Source: Rhizobium sp. R711 (GTDB taxonomy: Bacteria; Pseudomonadota; Alphaproteobacteria; Rhizobiales; Rhizobiaceae). Taken from it: a DNA stretch of 64,000 nucleotides. Shown here piece after piece: positions 43,783 to 53,958 of the stretch. Where the stretch lies: the NCBI RefSeq assembly GCF_002211365.1, contig NZ_LOKZ01000012.1:248001-312000 (forward strand). The letters run 5' to 3'. Under the pieces are notes generated by a model. That model did not search any database. It was not told the origin of the DNA and saw nothing but the letters and a program-made list of their open reading frames with translations. A program made the translations under genes and the position numbers. Numbering within the stretch: the stretch's first letter is position 1; each line of letters begins with the position of its first letter.

Positions 43783-45486
43783 ATGACCCTCAACGGATGG
43801 CTTCAGATCCTGCTTTACTGCGGGATTATCATCGTGCTCGTCAAACCGCTCGGCGGTTACATGACACGCGTCTTCAATGGCGAACGCACATTTCTCTCAC
43901 CGGTCCTCGTTCCGATCGAACGGGGACTTTATGCCATTGCCGGTACCAGCGAACGCAACGAACAGCATTGGACCTCGTACGCCTTTGCCATGCTGCTCTT
44001 TAATCTATTCGGCGTTCTCGTTCTTTACGCGCTGATGCGCCTGCAAGCGGTTTTGCCTTATAACCCGGCCGGCATGCCCGCCGTTCCAGCTGAACTCTCC
44101 TTCAACACCGCCGTCAGCTTCGTAACAAACACAAACTGGCAGAACTACGGTGGCGAAAGCACCATGTCCTATCTGACGCAGATGGCAGGACTCTCCGTGC
44201 AGAATTTCGTTTCGGCAGCAACCGGTATCGCCATTGCTGTCGGCCTGATTCGTGCCTTTGCGCGCGCCTCGGGCAAGGCGATCGGCAATTTCTGGGTCGA
44301 TATGATCCGCGCGACCTTCTACGTCCTGCTGCCGATCTGCATCGTGCTGACGCTGGTCTATGTCTATCTTGGCGTGCCGCAAACCCTCGGCCCCTATGTC
44401 GACGCAACGACGCTCGAAGGCACCAAGCAGACGATCGCGCTCGGCCCAGTTGCCTCGCAACTTGCCATCAAGATGCTTGGCACTAACGGCGGCGGCTTCT
44501 TCAACGCCAACTCCGCGCATCCCTTCGAGAACCCTGACAACATCTCGAACATGATCCAGATGGTATCGATCTTCGCGATCGGCGCGGCCCTCACCAACGT
44601 CTTTGGCCGGATGGTAGGCAACCAGCGTCAAGGCTGGGCGATTCTCGCGACGATGGGCCTTCTCTTCATCGTCGGCGTCGGTGTCACCTATTGGGCGGAA
44701 GCAGCAGGCAATCCGCTGATGCATGCCTTCGGCCTCGAGGGCGGCAACATGGAGGGCAAGGAGGTACGTTTTGGCGTCGCCATGTCCTCGCTCTTTGCCG
44801 TCATCACAACCGCTGCCTCCTGCGGCGCGGTCAATGCGATGCACGGCAGCTTCACGGCACTCGGCGGTCTCATCCCGCTTATCAACATGCAGCTTGGTGA
44901 AGTCATCGTCGGCGGCGTTGGCGCAGGTTTTTACGGCATCCTGCTTTTCGTGATCATCGCGATCTTCGTCGCGGGGCTAATGGTCGGTCGCACACCGGAA
45001 TATCTTGGCAAGAAGATCGAAGCCAAGGAGATGAAGATGGCGGTGCTGGCCATTCTTTGCCTGCCGCTCGCGATGCTCCTCTTCACGGCGATTGCCAGCG
45101 TCCTGCCGTCCGCCGTTGCCTCTATCGGCACGGCCGGCCCGCACGGCTTCTCGGAGATCCTGTATGCCTATACTTCCGCTGCGGCCAACAACGGCTCAGC
45201 CTTCGGCGGCCTCACCGGCAACACGCCTTGGTACAACATCACCCTCGGTGTGGGCATGCTGATGGGTCGCTTCCTGGTCATCGTCCCGGCGCTCGCGATC
45301 GCTGGATCGCTCGTCGCCAAGAAGACCGTTCCGGCCTCCGCCGGCACCTTCCCGACGGATGGACCGCTCTTCGTGGGTCTCCTGGCAGGCACGATCCTGA
45401 TCGTTGGCGGCCTGACCTTCTTCCCGGCGCTGGCGCTTGGTCCAGTCATCGAGCATTTGGTCATGATCGCCGGCCAGACTTTCTGA
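43783..45486 (+). CDS. kdpA: K+-transporting ATPase, K+-binding channel subunit KdpA
   Basis: The 567-residue membrane protein belongs to the superfamily of K+ transporters with four pore loops. The selectivity segments are visible: [46 protein letters not shown] and [13 protein letters not shown]. It binds K+ and passes it toward KdpB. Complete and co-oriented with all kdp genes. Confidence 0.97.
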   Translation: MTLNGWLQILLYCGIIIVLVKPLGGYMTRVFNGERTFLSPVLVPIERGLYAIAGTSERNEQHWTSYAFAMLLFNLFGVLVLYALMRLQAVLPYNPAGMPAVPAELSFNTAVSFVTNTNWQNYGGESTMSYLTQMAGLSVQNFVSAATGIAIAVGLIRAFARASGKAIGNFWVDMIRATFYVLLPICIVLTLVYVYLGVPQTLGPYVDATTLEGTKQTIALGPVASQLAIKMLGTNGGGFFNANSAHPFENPDNISNMIQMVSIFAIGAALTNVFGRMVGNQRQGWAILATMGLLFIVGVGVTYWAEAAGNPLMHAFGLEGGNMEGKEVRFGVAMSSLFAVITTAASCGAVNAMHGSFTALGGLIPLINMQLGEVIVGGVGAGFYGILLFVIIAIFVAGLMVGRTPEYLGKKIEAKEMKMAVLAILCLPLAMLLFTAIASVLPSAVASIGTAGPHGFSEILYAYTSAAANNGSAFGGLTGNTPWYNITLGVGMLMGRFLVIVPALAIAGSLVAKKTVPASAGTFPTDGPLFVGLLAGTILIVGGLTFFPALALGPVIEHLVMIAGQTF

Positions 45487-45495
45487 GGTGAAGCA

Positions 45496-45651
45496 ATGAT
45501 CCTTCGCCATAGGCTTCGCAAATCCTTCAATGCGCGTCCCGGTTTGCCGGGACGTGAGAGCCAGCGGATGACCCGCGCCTCCGACATCATCCTGGTGATG
45601 CTGGCCGGCCTCCTCGTCATCGTCGCGGTATTTCGGATTCTACACGGCTGA
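45496..45651 (+). CDS. 51-aa membrane protein between kdpA and kdpB
   Basis: ATG 45496 with GAGGTGAAG ahead encodes a basic N-terminal half (MILRHRLRKSFNARPGLPGR, ESQRMTRA) and one C-terminal span (SDIILVMLAGLLVIVAVFRI LHG as two runs), ending TGA 45651. It fills most of the 207-bp spacer between kdpA and kdpB. The topology (N-in, positive) is plausible for a regulator or stabiliser of the Kdp complex. No family recognised. Alternatively it is a non-conserved ORF. Confidence 0.6.
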   Translation: MILRHRLRKSFNARPGLPGRESQRMTRASDIILVMLAGLLVIVAVFRILHG

Positions 45652-45693
45652 TCGCATCACGGTCGCCTTACTCTTTTCAAGCTGGAGTCTCTT

Positions 45694-47781
45694 ATGAGCC
45701 AGGCAAAATCAGCGAGCATCATGGATCCTCGCATTCTCATTCCGGCCGTGGGTGCCGCCTTCAAGAAGCTGAACCCGCGCACCCTTGCCAAGAACCCCGT
45801 CATGTTCGTCGTTGCAACGGTTTCGGCGCTGACCACGATCCTGTTCGTCCGCGACCTCGTTACCGGCGGCGGAAATCTCGGCTTCTCCTTCCAGATCAAC
45901 CTCTGGCTCTGGTTCACCGTGCTTTTCGCCAACTTCGCCGAAGCAGTTGCCGAGGGGCGCGGAAAGGCACAGGCGGACTCGCTGCGCAAGGCCCGTACCG
46001 AAGCCCAGGCAAAGCTGCTGACGGCCAACAACGGCAGCGGCTATCGCCTCGTTCCGGGCACGAGCTTAAAGGTCGGCGATCTCGTCCTCGTCGAGGCCGG
46101 CGATATCATTCCCTCGGACGGCGAGGTCGTCGAGGGTGTGGCCTCGGTCAACGAGGCCGCGATAACAGGTGAATCCGCCCCAGTCATCCGTGAGTCCGGC
46201 GGCGATCGCTCGGCCGTGACTGGCGGTACGCAGGTCCTGTCCGATTGGATTCGCGTCCGCATCACTGCCGCCGCGGGACACACCTTTCTCGACCGCATGA
46301 TCTCGCTCGTCGAAGGTGCGGAGCGGCAGAAGACCCCGAACGAAATCGCTCTTAACATCCTGCTTGCAGGCATGACGCTGATTTTCGTTCTGGCCACGGC
46401 GACGATCCCGAGCTTCGCAAGCTATGCCGGCGGCTCCATCCCGATTATCATCCTCGTCGCGCTCTTCGTGACGCTAATCCCGACCACAATCGGCGCGCTC
46501 CTCTCGGCAATCGGCATCGCCGGCATGGACCGTCTCGTGCGCTTTAACGTGCTTGCGATGTCGGGCCGCGCCGTCGAAGCAGCCGGTGACGTCGACACGC
46601 TGCTCCTCGACAAGACCGGCACGATCACGCTCGGCAATCGTCAGGCAACCGCCTTGCGCCCGGTTCGCGGCGTCACCGAACAGGAACTAGCCGACGCCGC
46701 GCAGTTGGCGTCGCTCGCCGACGAAACACCGGAAGGCCGCTCCATCGTCGTGCTCGCCAAGGAAAAATACGCGATCCGCGGCCGCGAGATGGGAAGCCTG
46801 CACGCCACCTTCGTGCCGTTCACCGCCCAGACCCGCATGAGCGGCGTCGATGTCGAAGGCTCGTCGATTCGCAAGGGCGCCGTCGATGCCGTGCTCGCTT
46901 ATGTCGGGGCCGCGTCGGCACCGGCTTCGGGCAATACGACCGTCGCCCTCCGCACCAACACCGAGACCGTTCGGGAACTGCAGGCGATTGCCGATGAAAT
47001 TTCCAAGGCAGGCGGCACGCCGCTGGCAGTCGCCCGCGACGGCAAACTTCTCGGCATCATCCAGCTCAAGGATATCGTCAAAGGCGGTATTCGCGAGCGC
47101 TTCGCTGAACTGCGCCGGATGGGCATCCGGACCGTCATGATAACAGGCGACAACCCGATGACGGCAGCCGCTATCGCGGCCGAGGCCGGCGTCGACGACT
47201 TCCTCGCCCAGGCGACACCCGAGAACAAGCTGTCCCTGATCCGTGAGGAACAGGCCAAGGGCAAGCTCGTTGCCATGTGCGGCGACGGCACGAACGACGC
47301 ACCCGCCCTCGCCCAGGCCGATGTCGGCGTTGCCATGAACACCGGCACGGTCGCCGCCCGCGAAGCCGGCAACATGGTCGACCTCGACAGCGATCCGACG
47401 AAGCTCATCGAGATCGTCGAGATCGGCAAACAGCTGCTGATGACCCGTGGCGCGTTGACCACCTTCTCGATCGCCAACGACATCGCCAAGTACTTTGCCA
47501 TTATCCCGGCGATGTTCCTGGCCTTCTATCCGCAACTCGGCGTCCTGAACGTCATGGGGCTCGCCACCCCGCAGAGCGCCATCCTGTCGGCGATCATCTT
47601 TAACGCGCTGATCATCGTGGCGCTAATCCCGCTGTCGCTGAAGGGCGTGAAATACCGTGCGATCGGCGCCGGCGCGCTGCTCTCCCGCAACCTGCTCATC
47701 TATGGCGTCGGAGGCATCATTGTCCCGTTTATTGGCATCAAGGCGATCGACATGGTCATCACGGCCATCGGTCTCGCCTAA
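45694..47781 (+). CDS. kdpB: K+-transporting P-type ATPase, catalytic subunit KdpB
   Basis: The 695-residue P-type ATPase has the phosphorylated Asp306 in [12 protein letters not shown], the actuator loop ITGESAPV (TGES), the nucleotide-binding KGA segment and the hinge [22 protein letters not shown]. It energises K+ uptake through KdpA. Complete. 12 bp ahead of kdpC. Confidence 0.97.
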   Translation: MSQAKSASIMDPRILIPAVGAAFKKLNPRTLAKNPVMFVVATVSALTTILFVRDLVTGGGNLGFSFQINLWLWFTVLFANFAEAVAEGRGKAQADSLRKARTEAQAKLLTANNGSGYRLVPGTSLKVGDLVLVEAGDIIPSDGEVVEGVASVNEAAITGESAPVIRESGGDRSAVTGGTQVLSDWIRVRITAAAGHTFLDRMISLVEGAERQKTPNEIALNILLAGMTLIFVLATATIPSFASYAGGSIPIIILVALFVTLIPTTIGALLSAIGIAGMDRLVRFNVLAMSGRAVEAAGDVDTLLLDKTGTITLGNRQATALRPVRGVTEQELADAAQLASLADETPEGRSIVVLAKEKYAIRGREMGSLHATFVPFTAQTRMSGVDVEGSSIRKGAVDAVLAYVGAASAPASGNTTVALRTNTETVRELQAIADEISKAGGTPLAVARDGKLLGIIQLKDIVKGGIRERFAELRRMGIRTVMITGDNPMTAAAIAAEAGVDDFLAQATPENKLSLIREEQAKGKLVAMCGDGTNDAPALAQADVGVAMNTGTVAAREAGNMVDLDSDPTKLIEIVEIGKQLLMTRGALTTFSIANDIAKYFAIIPAMFLAFYPQLGVLNVMGLATPQSAILSAIIFNALIIVALIPLSLKGVKYRAIGAGALLSRNLLIYGVGGIIVPFIGIKAIDMVITAIGLA

Positions 47782-47793
47782 GGAGTTGACATC

Positions 47794-48363
47794 ATGCTGA
47801 AAGAACTTCGTCCGGCAGTCGTCATGATCGTTGCCACCACCGCCATCACTGGTCTGCTTTATCCACTCGCCATGACGGGAGCCGCGCAAGCGCTCTTCCC
47901 GGCGCAAGCGAACGGCAGCCTGATCCAGAAGGACGGCAAAGTGATCGGCTCGACACTGATCGGTCAGGCATTCACCAGCGACAAGTACTTCCATGGCCGC
48001 CCTTCGGTGGCAGGCGATGGATACAACGCTGCCTCGTCTTCCGGCTCCAACCTTGGCCCCACGAGTCAGAAGCTGCTCGATCGCGTAAAGACTGACTATG
48101 AGGCAGCCAAGGCCGCCAACCCGAATGCCCAGGTGCCGATCGATCTCGTGACGGCCTCTGGCAGCGGCCTCGATCCGCACATCTCGCCCGAGGCGGCCTA
48201 CTTCCAGATACCTCGCGTTGCCAAGGCGCGCGGCATGGATGAAACCAAGCTGAAGGCGATTGTCGACGCCGCCGTCGATCACCCCGAACTCGGGTTTCTC
48301 GGCGAGCGCACGGTCAATGTTCTGGCATTGAACCAGTCTCTTGATACTTCTATGTCTGAGTAG
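47794..48363 (+). CDS. kdpC: K+-transporting ATPase subunit KdpC
   Basis: The 189-residue product has one N-terminal membrane span ([22 protein letters not shown]) and the periplasmic KdpC signature: [48 protein letters not shown] and [11 protein letters not shown]. It stabilises the pump and raises ATP affinity. Followed by an imperfect hairpin before kdpD. Confidence 0.97.
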   Translation: MLKELRPAVVMIVATTAITGLLYPLAMTGAAQALFPAQANGSLIQKDGKVIGSTLIGQAFTSDKYFHGRPSVAGDGYNAASSSGSNLGPTSQKLLDRVKTDYEAAKAANPNAQVPIDLVTASGSGLDPHISPEAAYFQIPRVAKARGMDETKLKAIVDAAVDHPELGFLGERTVNVLALNQSLDTSMSE

Positions 48364-48370
48364 GGTGGAA

Positions 48371-48400
48371 AGCCCCGGCCGCTTGGATGCGACCGGGGCT
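48371..48400 (+). terminator. Hairpin between kdpC and kdpD, possible attenuator
   Basis: AGCCCCGG (48371-48378) pairs with CCGGGGCT (48393-48400), extended inside by CGC/GCG after one mismatch. Only TTCCTC follows, so termination would be partial. It could lower kdpDE levels relative to the pump. Confidence 0.55.
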
Positions 48401-48416
48401 TCCTCGTCAGGGAAAG

Positions 48417-51134
48417 ATGAAAAGCATGCCGGAAGACAACCGCGATAAGGTTGGCAGGCCCTCGCCCGATGCACTGCTTGAGAAGGCACGACAGGAGACG
48501 CGCGGCCGGTTGAAGATATTCCTTGGCGCCGCGCCCGGCGTGGGCAAGACCTACGAGATGTTGGAGTCGGGCCGCGCCAAACTGTCCGATGGCGTTGACG
48601 TGGTGATCGGCATCGTCGAGACCCATGGCCGCAAGGAAACACAGGCCCTCGTCGAGGGCTTTGAAGTCATCCCGCGCGTCAAGATCGACTACAAGGGCCG
48701 TCCTCTCGAGGAGATGGATATCGATGCCATCCTTGCGCGCCGACCCGACCTTGTCCTAGTCGACGAACTTGCCCATACGAACGCCGAAGGAAGCCGTCAC
48801 CCCAAGCGCTACCTCGATGTGAAGGAATTGCTCGACCGCGGCATGGACGTCTATTCGACCCTGAACATCCAGCATGTTGAGAGTCTGAACGACGTCGTCT
48901 CTCAAATCACTCGCGTCCGCGTCCGCGAGACTGTGCCTGACTCGATCATCGACATGGCAGATGACGTTGAGATCATTGATCTGACGCCGGACGATCTGAT
49001 CAAACGGCTGCATGACGGGAAGGTCTACATTCCCAAGACCGCCGAACGTGCGCTGACCAATTATTTTACCCCCGGCAACCTGACCGCCCTGCGCGAACTC
49101 GCATTGCGCAAGACCGCGCAGCGTGTCGATGACCAGCTGCTGAACCACATGCAGGCACACGCCATCGCTGGTCCTTGGGCTGCAGGTGAAAGGGTCCTTG
49201 TATCTGTCGATCAGCATCCACGATCAGCTTCGCTCGTGCGCTACGCGTCTCGAATGGCCTCGCGACTGCGAGCACCGTGGGCAGCCGTCTACGTCGAGAC
49301 CAATCGTTCGATCAGCTTGACGGAATCTGACCGCGACACGATTGCAGCGACGCTCCGGCTGGCTGAACAACTCGGCGGCGAGGCAATCACTATTCCCGGC
49401 CGCGAGGTCTCGGAAGAGCTGGTCCGACACGCTGCGGCCAATAACGTCACCCATATCGTCATCGGAGCGCCCAGCAGGCCGACATGGCGTGACTGGTTTC
49501 ACCGCTCCATCGCCGACGATCTGATCAGAACGTCAGGCAACATCAGCGTCCATGTGATCTCCGGCAACGAGAAAGATGAGGCATCCGCGCGCAGCATGAA
49601 AGCTGCCCCGTCCTCGCCCGCGTTCAAAATCCAAGCATATCTCTCCGCAACGGCCTATGTGGCAATCGCGCTCGTCGCTGGCGTCGTACTTGATCAGGTG
49701 CTGGATGTCCGCAACCTTGCCCTTGTGTTCCTGATGGCAGTACTCACGTCAGCGGTGATCCACGGGCTTCGTCCAGCGCTCTACACCTGCATCCTCAGCG
49801 CGCTGGCTTTCAACTTCTTCTTCCTGCCGCCTCGCTACACGCTGACGATCAGCGATCCGGAGAGCGTGCTTGCATTGTTCTTTTTCCTGGGCGTGGCCGT
49901 CATTGCCAGCAATCTCACGGCAACGGTCCAACGCCAGGCGGCGGCGGCCCGGCAGCGTGCCAGGACGACCGAAGACCTCTACCTGTTCTCCAAGAAATTG
50001 GCTGGCACCGGCACGCTCGACGACGTCCTCTGGGCCACCGCCTTTCAGCTGGCATCGATGCTCAAGGTCCGCGTCGTGCTTCTGCTGCCGGAGCAAGGCA
50101 CGATCTCCGTCAAGGCCGGCTATCCGCCGGACGACACGCTCGACGAGGCTGATATTGCCGCTGCCCGGTGGGCATGGGAGCACAATCACGCCGCCGGCCG
50201 CGGCGCCGATACCCTGCCCGGCGCCAAACGCCTCTATGTGCCGCTGCGAACCGGGCGCGCAGCCGTCGGCGTGATCGGCCTCGACAATGACCGACGCGAC
50301 GGCCCTCTCCTGACACCCGAGCAGCAACGCCTTCTCGATGCGTTGGCGGACCAGGCGGCCCTTGCGATCGAGCGCATTCAACTCGTGGCAGATGTCGATC
50401 GTGCAAGGCTCGCAGCGGAAGCCGACCGTTTGCGCTCTGCCCTCCTGACCTCCATCTCGCATGACCTCAAGACGCCGCTCGCAGCCATTCTTGGCGCCGC
50501 CGGCACCTTGCGTGACTACCTCGATTCCATGGCACAGGAAGACCGCATGGATCTTCTGTCGACCGTTGTCGACGAATCGGAACGGCTCAACCGCTTTATC
50601 GCCAACCTGCTCGACATGACGAAAATCGAGTCCGGGGCGATGGAGCCGAACTATGCGCTCCACTATCCCGGCGACATTGCGGGAAGCGCGCTGCGCCGCG
50701 CTGAGAAAATTCTCGCGCATCACAAGACCATCATGACCATTCCGGCAGATCTGCCGATGGTCCGTGTCGATCCGGTGCTGTTCGAGCAGGTGCTTTTCAA
50801 TCTGCTGGACAATGCTGCCAAATATGCTCCGCAAGGATCGTCGATCCGTATCGATGGACGGGCGGATGAATACAACGTGATGATCCAGGTTTCGGACGAA
50901 GGCCCTGGCATTCAGCCGGCCGACCTGGACCGCGTTTTCGATACTTTCTATCGCGTGCGCAAAGGAGATCAGGTGCGCGCCGGCACGGGCCTCGGCCTTT
51001 CCATCTGCCGAGGTTTTGTCGAAGCGATGGGTGGCGCGATCACAGCCGGAAATCGCTCCGATCATTCCGGTGCCGTCTTCACTATCCGTCTTCCAAGACC
51101 AAATGAAATTCCGAAATTGGATGAGCTAAAATGA
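48417..51134 (+). CDS. kdpD: Sensor histidine kinase KdpD
   Basis: The 905-residue kinase responds to K+ limitation. In order: KdpD N-domain with the Walker-like GAAPGVGKTYEML, a universal-stress-like domain (RVLVSVDQHPRSASLVRYA), four short membrane spans (about residues 400-500), a GAF region, HisKA with His682 in SISHDLKTPLAAILG, and HATPase (NLLDNAAKYAP, GPGIQPADLDRVF, GTGLGLSICRGF). ATG 48417 and ATG 48426 are both possible starts. Overlaps kdpE by 4 bp. Confidence 0.96.
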   Translation: MKSMPEDNRDKVGRPSPDALLEKARQETRGRLKIFLGAAPGVGKTYEMLESGRAKLSDGVDVVIGIVETHGRKETQALVEGFEVIPRVKIDYKGRPLEEMDIDAILARRPDLVLVDELAHTNAEGSRHPKRYLDVKELLDRGMDVYSTLNIQHVESLNDVVSQITRVRVRETVPDSIIDMADDVEIIDLTPDDLIKRLHDGKVYIPKTAERALTNYFTPGNLTALRELALRKTAQRVDDQLLNHMQAHAIAGPWAAGERVLVSVDQHPRSASLVRYASRMASRLRAPWAAVYVETNRSISLTESDRDTIAATLRLAEQLGGEAITIPGREVSEELVRHAAANNVTHIVIGAPSRPTWRDWFHRSIADDLIRTSGNISVHVISGNEKDEASARSMKAAPSSPAFKIQAYLSATAYVAIALVAGVVLDQVLDVRNLALVFLMAVLTSAVIHGLRPALYTCILSALAFNFFFLPPRYTLTISDPESVLALFFFLGVAVIASNLTATVQRQAAAARQRARTTEDLYLFSKKLAGTGTLDDVLWATAFQLASMLKVRVVLLLPEQGTISVKAGYPPDDTLDEADIAAARWAWEHNHAAGRGADTLPGAKRLYVPLRTGRAAVGVIGLDNDRRDGPLLTPEQQRLLDALADQAALAIERIQLVADVDRARLAAEADRLRSALLTSISHDLKTPLAAILGAAGTLRDYLDSMAQEDRMDLLSTVVDESERLNRFIANLLDMTKIESGAMEPNYALHYPGDIAGSALRRAEKILAHHKTIMTIPADLPMVRVDPVLFEQVLFNLLDNAAKYAPQGSSIRIDGRADEYNVMIQVSDEGPGIQPADLDRVFDTFYRVRKGDQVRAGTGLGLSICRGFVEAMGGAITAGNRSDHSGAVFTIRLPRPNEIPKLDELK

Positions 51135-51835
51135 CAGGTTCAGCCGTAAAAATTCTCGTCGTGGACGACGAGCCTCCAATTCGCAAGCTCCTTCGCGTGG
51201 GCCTCACCGCGCAAGGCTACGAGGTACATGAGGCGCCAAACGGCGCCTCAGCCCTGCAGTCGGCAAAGGACGAACCGCCTGATCTGATCGTGCTCGACCT
51301 TGGCCTGCCGGACAAATCGGGCCACGAACTGTTGCGGGAATGGAGAGACGCGGGTCTAACCCTGCCTATCGTGATCCTTTCCAGCCGCACAGATGAAACT
51401 GGCATCGTCAACGCTCTTGAAGCGGGGGCCGACGACTATCTAACGAAGCCGTTCGGCATGAACGAACTCGGCGCTCGGCTGCGGGTTGCCTTACGCCATC
51501 GCTTGCAGCAGCAGGGGGAGCGGGCGATCTTTCAGGCCGGCGGCCTGTCGATTGATCTGGTCAAACGCATCGTCAAGATCGATGGCAGGGAAATCAAGCT
51601 CTCGCCGAAGGAATACGATATCCTCAGGGTTCTTGCCCAGCATGCCGGCAAGGTTCTGACTCACCAGTTCCTGCTGAAGCAGATCTGGGGACCGGCCGCC
51701 GACGTGCAGTACTTAAGGGTCTATGTTCGACAGTTGCGCCAGAAGATCGAACAGAGCCCGGACCAGCCGCAATATATCACCACCGAAACCGGTGTCGGGT
51801 ACAGACTGAAAGAAGCGGATCCGCCAACAGGCTAG
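51131..51835 (+). CDS. kdpE: Response regulator KdpE
   Basis: The 234-residue OmpR-type regulator has acidic pocket VDDE (11-14), phosphoacceptor Asp56 in IVLDLGLPD, Lys in LTKPFG and a winged-helix output domain (LSPKEYDILRVLAQHAGKVLT, LRVYVRQLRQKIE, TETGVGYRL). It activates kdp transcription when phosphorylated by KdpD. Its TAG abuts the TAA of the convergent methyltransferase gene without any spacer. Confidence 0.97.
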   Translation: MTGSAVKILVVDDEPPIRKLLRVGLTAQGYEVHEAPNGASALQSAKDEPPDLIVLDLGLPDKSGHELLREWRDAGLTLPIVILSSRTDETGIVNALEAGADDYLTKPFGMNELGARLRVALRHRLQQQGERAIFQAGGLSIDLVKRIVKIDGREIKLSPKEYDILRVLAQHAGKVLTHQFLLKQIWGPAADVQYLRVYVRQLRQKIEQSPDQPQYITTETGVGYRLKEADPPTG

Positions 51836-52618
51836 TTATCGATAGACGCGCTCCGACAGTGCGCGCATACCGAGCCCGACCATCACTTCGTAAGCGATGC
51901 GCCGGCGAATAGGATTGTGCAATCGAATGGCGGTCGAACCGAGAAACTCGGTTTCGATGTGATCGAACGCCTTGAGTTCAGGCGAAGTCCTGATCGCACG
52001 CGCGTAAAACTCGTGAAACGCTTGTCGGCAAACATAAGTCTTGTATTTCGTTAGGCAGAAAACGGAAAAGCGACCAGCTTCTTCACGCAGGAAGTCGGTC
52101 ACGCCGGCGGTTACCTCGGGCCAAGCCGGATTGAACGTATCGTCGAAAACGATGATTCCGTGCTCCGCAAGCGACGCGGCAGCAAGACGACTATCGGCCG
52201 CGACGTGGTGCAACATGTGGCCACCGTCGATACTGAAGAACCGGACCATCCCTGCTCTTTCGGTAATGTTCTCCGGCCGGAGCAGCGTACTGTCGCTCTT
52301 GATGACGCATTCGGCGTCCACGGAAAGGCCAAGTTGACGGCCGCCCGCCGCGAAACGTTCGTACTGCGTCGCGCCGTGATCCGGATTCACGATATCAAAC
52401 GGATCGATGGCCACAATCTTCTCCGTGTCTCCGCAGATCTTCCGCAACAGAAAGTAGGAACGACCATAGTAAACGCCGATCTCGGCGAGGCTGCCTCGCA
52501 AGGAGGCTGATTGCTGGGATAGCAAAACCGCAAGAAATACCAGAGCGTCGGGCGGATCAATGTATCCTTCGATCGCCTGAAGATCATGGAATATGAACTT
52601 TCTGATCGACGAATCCAT
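51836..52618 (-). CDS. Class I SAM-dependent methyltransferase (Methyltransf_24 type)
   Basis: The 260-residue product (ATG 52618, MDSSIRKFIFHDLQ) has motif I in LRGSLAEIGVYYGRSYFLL, an acidic loop EKIVAIDPFDI and FFSIDGGHMLHHV, as in sugar or polyketide O-methyltransferases of the Methyltransf_24 group. The frame opens at 52753, but the upstream part shows no family sequence. Beside galE/exoB, so modification of a surface sugar is possible but not shown. Confidence 0.82.
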   Translation of the reverse strand: MDSSIRKFIFHDLQAIEGYIDPPDALVFLAVLLSQQSASLRGSLAEIGVYYGRSYFLLRKICGDTEKIVAIDPFDIVNPDHGATQYERFAAGGRQLGLSVDAECVIKSDSTLLRPENITERAGMVRFFSIDGGHMLHHVAADSRLAAASLAEHGIIVFDDTFNPAWPEVTAGVTDFLREEAGRFSVFCLTKYKTYVCRQAFHEFYARAIRTSPELKAFDHIETEFLGSTAIRLHNPIRRRIAYEVMVGLGMRALSERVYR

Positions 52619-52965
52619 CTGGTTTCGGCCTTCAGTTTCACGATGAGAACTACCGAAGGGAACAATTCTTCGCAGAGAATAAGAACAAAAGTCAATTCCA
52701 TTTAAAATGACGTACCGGCAGTATTTAAAGGTACGACTGGTTGTGGCAATCATTGTTGAATAAAGATTGCGATGTTATTTCGAGCGCTGCGTTTGTCGGG
52801 TCCTGGTGGACAGTCAATTCCATGGAAAATCTTCGGCAAATCAATTTGCTAATGCCGTCATCAACAAAAAGAGAGCGACATCCGCGCCACCTTCGTTTCG
52901 TTCTTTTTCTCGCCATCGACCTGCTCTAAGTCTTCTACATCCGAAACGAGAATTAAAGGTGGTGC
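52619..52965. other. Intergenic region between methyltransferase and galE
   Basis: About 347 bp, AT-rich compared with the surroundings, carrying the divergent promoters of the two genes. I see no gene, strong hairpin or repeat. AAGGTGGTGC directly ahead of 52966 is the galE ribosome site. Confidence 0.4.
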
Positions 52966-53949
52966 ATGGCAGGTGAAACGATTCTGGTCGTGGGCGGCGC
53001 TGGTTATATCGGCTCCCATACGTGTCTCGATCTTGCGAACAAGGGGTTCCAACCGGTCGTTTTCGACAATTTCTCCAACGGTCATCGCGAATTCGTGAAG
53101 TGGGGGCCTGCCGAGGAAGGGGATATCCGGGACCGGGCTCGCCTTGACGAGGTTCTGGCCAAGCACAAGCCAGCTGCCATCCTGCATTTTGCCGCCCTCA
53201 TCGAGGTCGGCGAATCGGTCAAGGATCCGGTTGCCTTCTACGAGAACAACGTCATCGGCACGCTGACACTTTTGGCTGCCGCTCAGGCGGCGGGCGTCAA
53301 GGCATTCGTCTTCTCGTCCACCTGCGCGACCTACGGCCTGCCGCAAAGCGTACCTCTCGATGAGACGCATCGTCAGGTGCCGATCAATCCCTATGGCCGT
53401 ACAAAATACATCGTCGAGCAGGCGCTTGCCGACTACGACAAATACACCGGCTTTCGATCGGTCGTGCTTCGCTACTTCAACGCAGCCGGCGCCGACTTCG
53501 AGGGACGGGTCGGCGAGTGGCATCAGCCTGAAACGCACGCCATACCGCTCGCGATTGATGCCGCTCTTGGCCGTCGTGAAGGCTTCAAGGTGTTTGGTAC
53601 CGACTACGAGACGAGGGACGGCACCTGTGTCCGCGACTACATCCATGTGCTTGATCTCGCCGATGCGCATGTCCGCGCCGTAGAGCATCTGCTGCGGGGC
53701 GGGGAATCTGTTGCGCTCAATCTCGGCACCGGCACGGGAACAACGGTGAAGGAGTTGCTCGGCGCCATCGAGCGCGTGTCGGAGCGACCGTTTCCTGTGG
53801 AATATGTCGGCCGCCGCGAAGGCGACTCGCACACGCTGGTTGCCAACAATGACAAGGCGCGGGAGATTCTAGGCTGGGCGCCGCAGTATGATTTGTCTCA
53901 GATCATTCGATCGGCGTGGAACTGGCACGCAAAATCAAACCAGCACTGA
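52966..53949 (+). CDS. galE: UDP-glucose 4-epimerase (GalE/ExoB)
   Basis: Interconverts UDP-glucose and UDP-galactose; in rhizobia (exoB) it supplies galactose for exopolysaccharide and LPS. The 327-residue SDR enzyme has the NAD motif GGAGYIGSH (residues 10-18), FDNFSNG, the catalytic Ser in SSTCATYG, Tyr-x3-Lys in NPYGRTKY and RYFNAAGAD. Complete. It is followed after 9 bp by the phosphonate/sulfatase-like hydrolase gene. Confidence 0.93.
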   Translation: MAGETILVVGGAGYIGSHTCLDLANKGFQPVVFDNFSNGHREFVKWGPAEEGDIRDRARLDEVLAKHKPAAILHFAALIEVGESVKDPVAFYENNVIGTLTLLAAAQAAGVKAFVFSSTCATYGLPQSVPLDETHRQVPINPYGRTKYIVEQALADYDKYTGFRSVVLRYFNAAGADFEGRVGEWHQPETHAIPLAIDAALGRREGFKVFGTDYETRDGTCVRDYIHVLDLADAHVRAVEHLLRGGESVALNLGTGTGTTVKELLGAIERVSERPFPVEYVGRREGDSHTLVANNDKAREILGWAPQYDLSQIIRSAWNWHAKSNQH

Positions 53950-53958
53950 AATACATCC

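Noticed and set aside
49749..51065. 438-codon minus-strand frame opposite kdpD
   Set aside because: Arg/Gly/His-rich composition, no ribosome site or domain; kdpD is clearly the coding strand.
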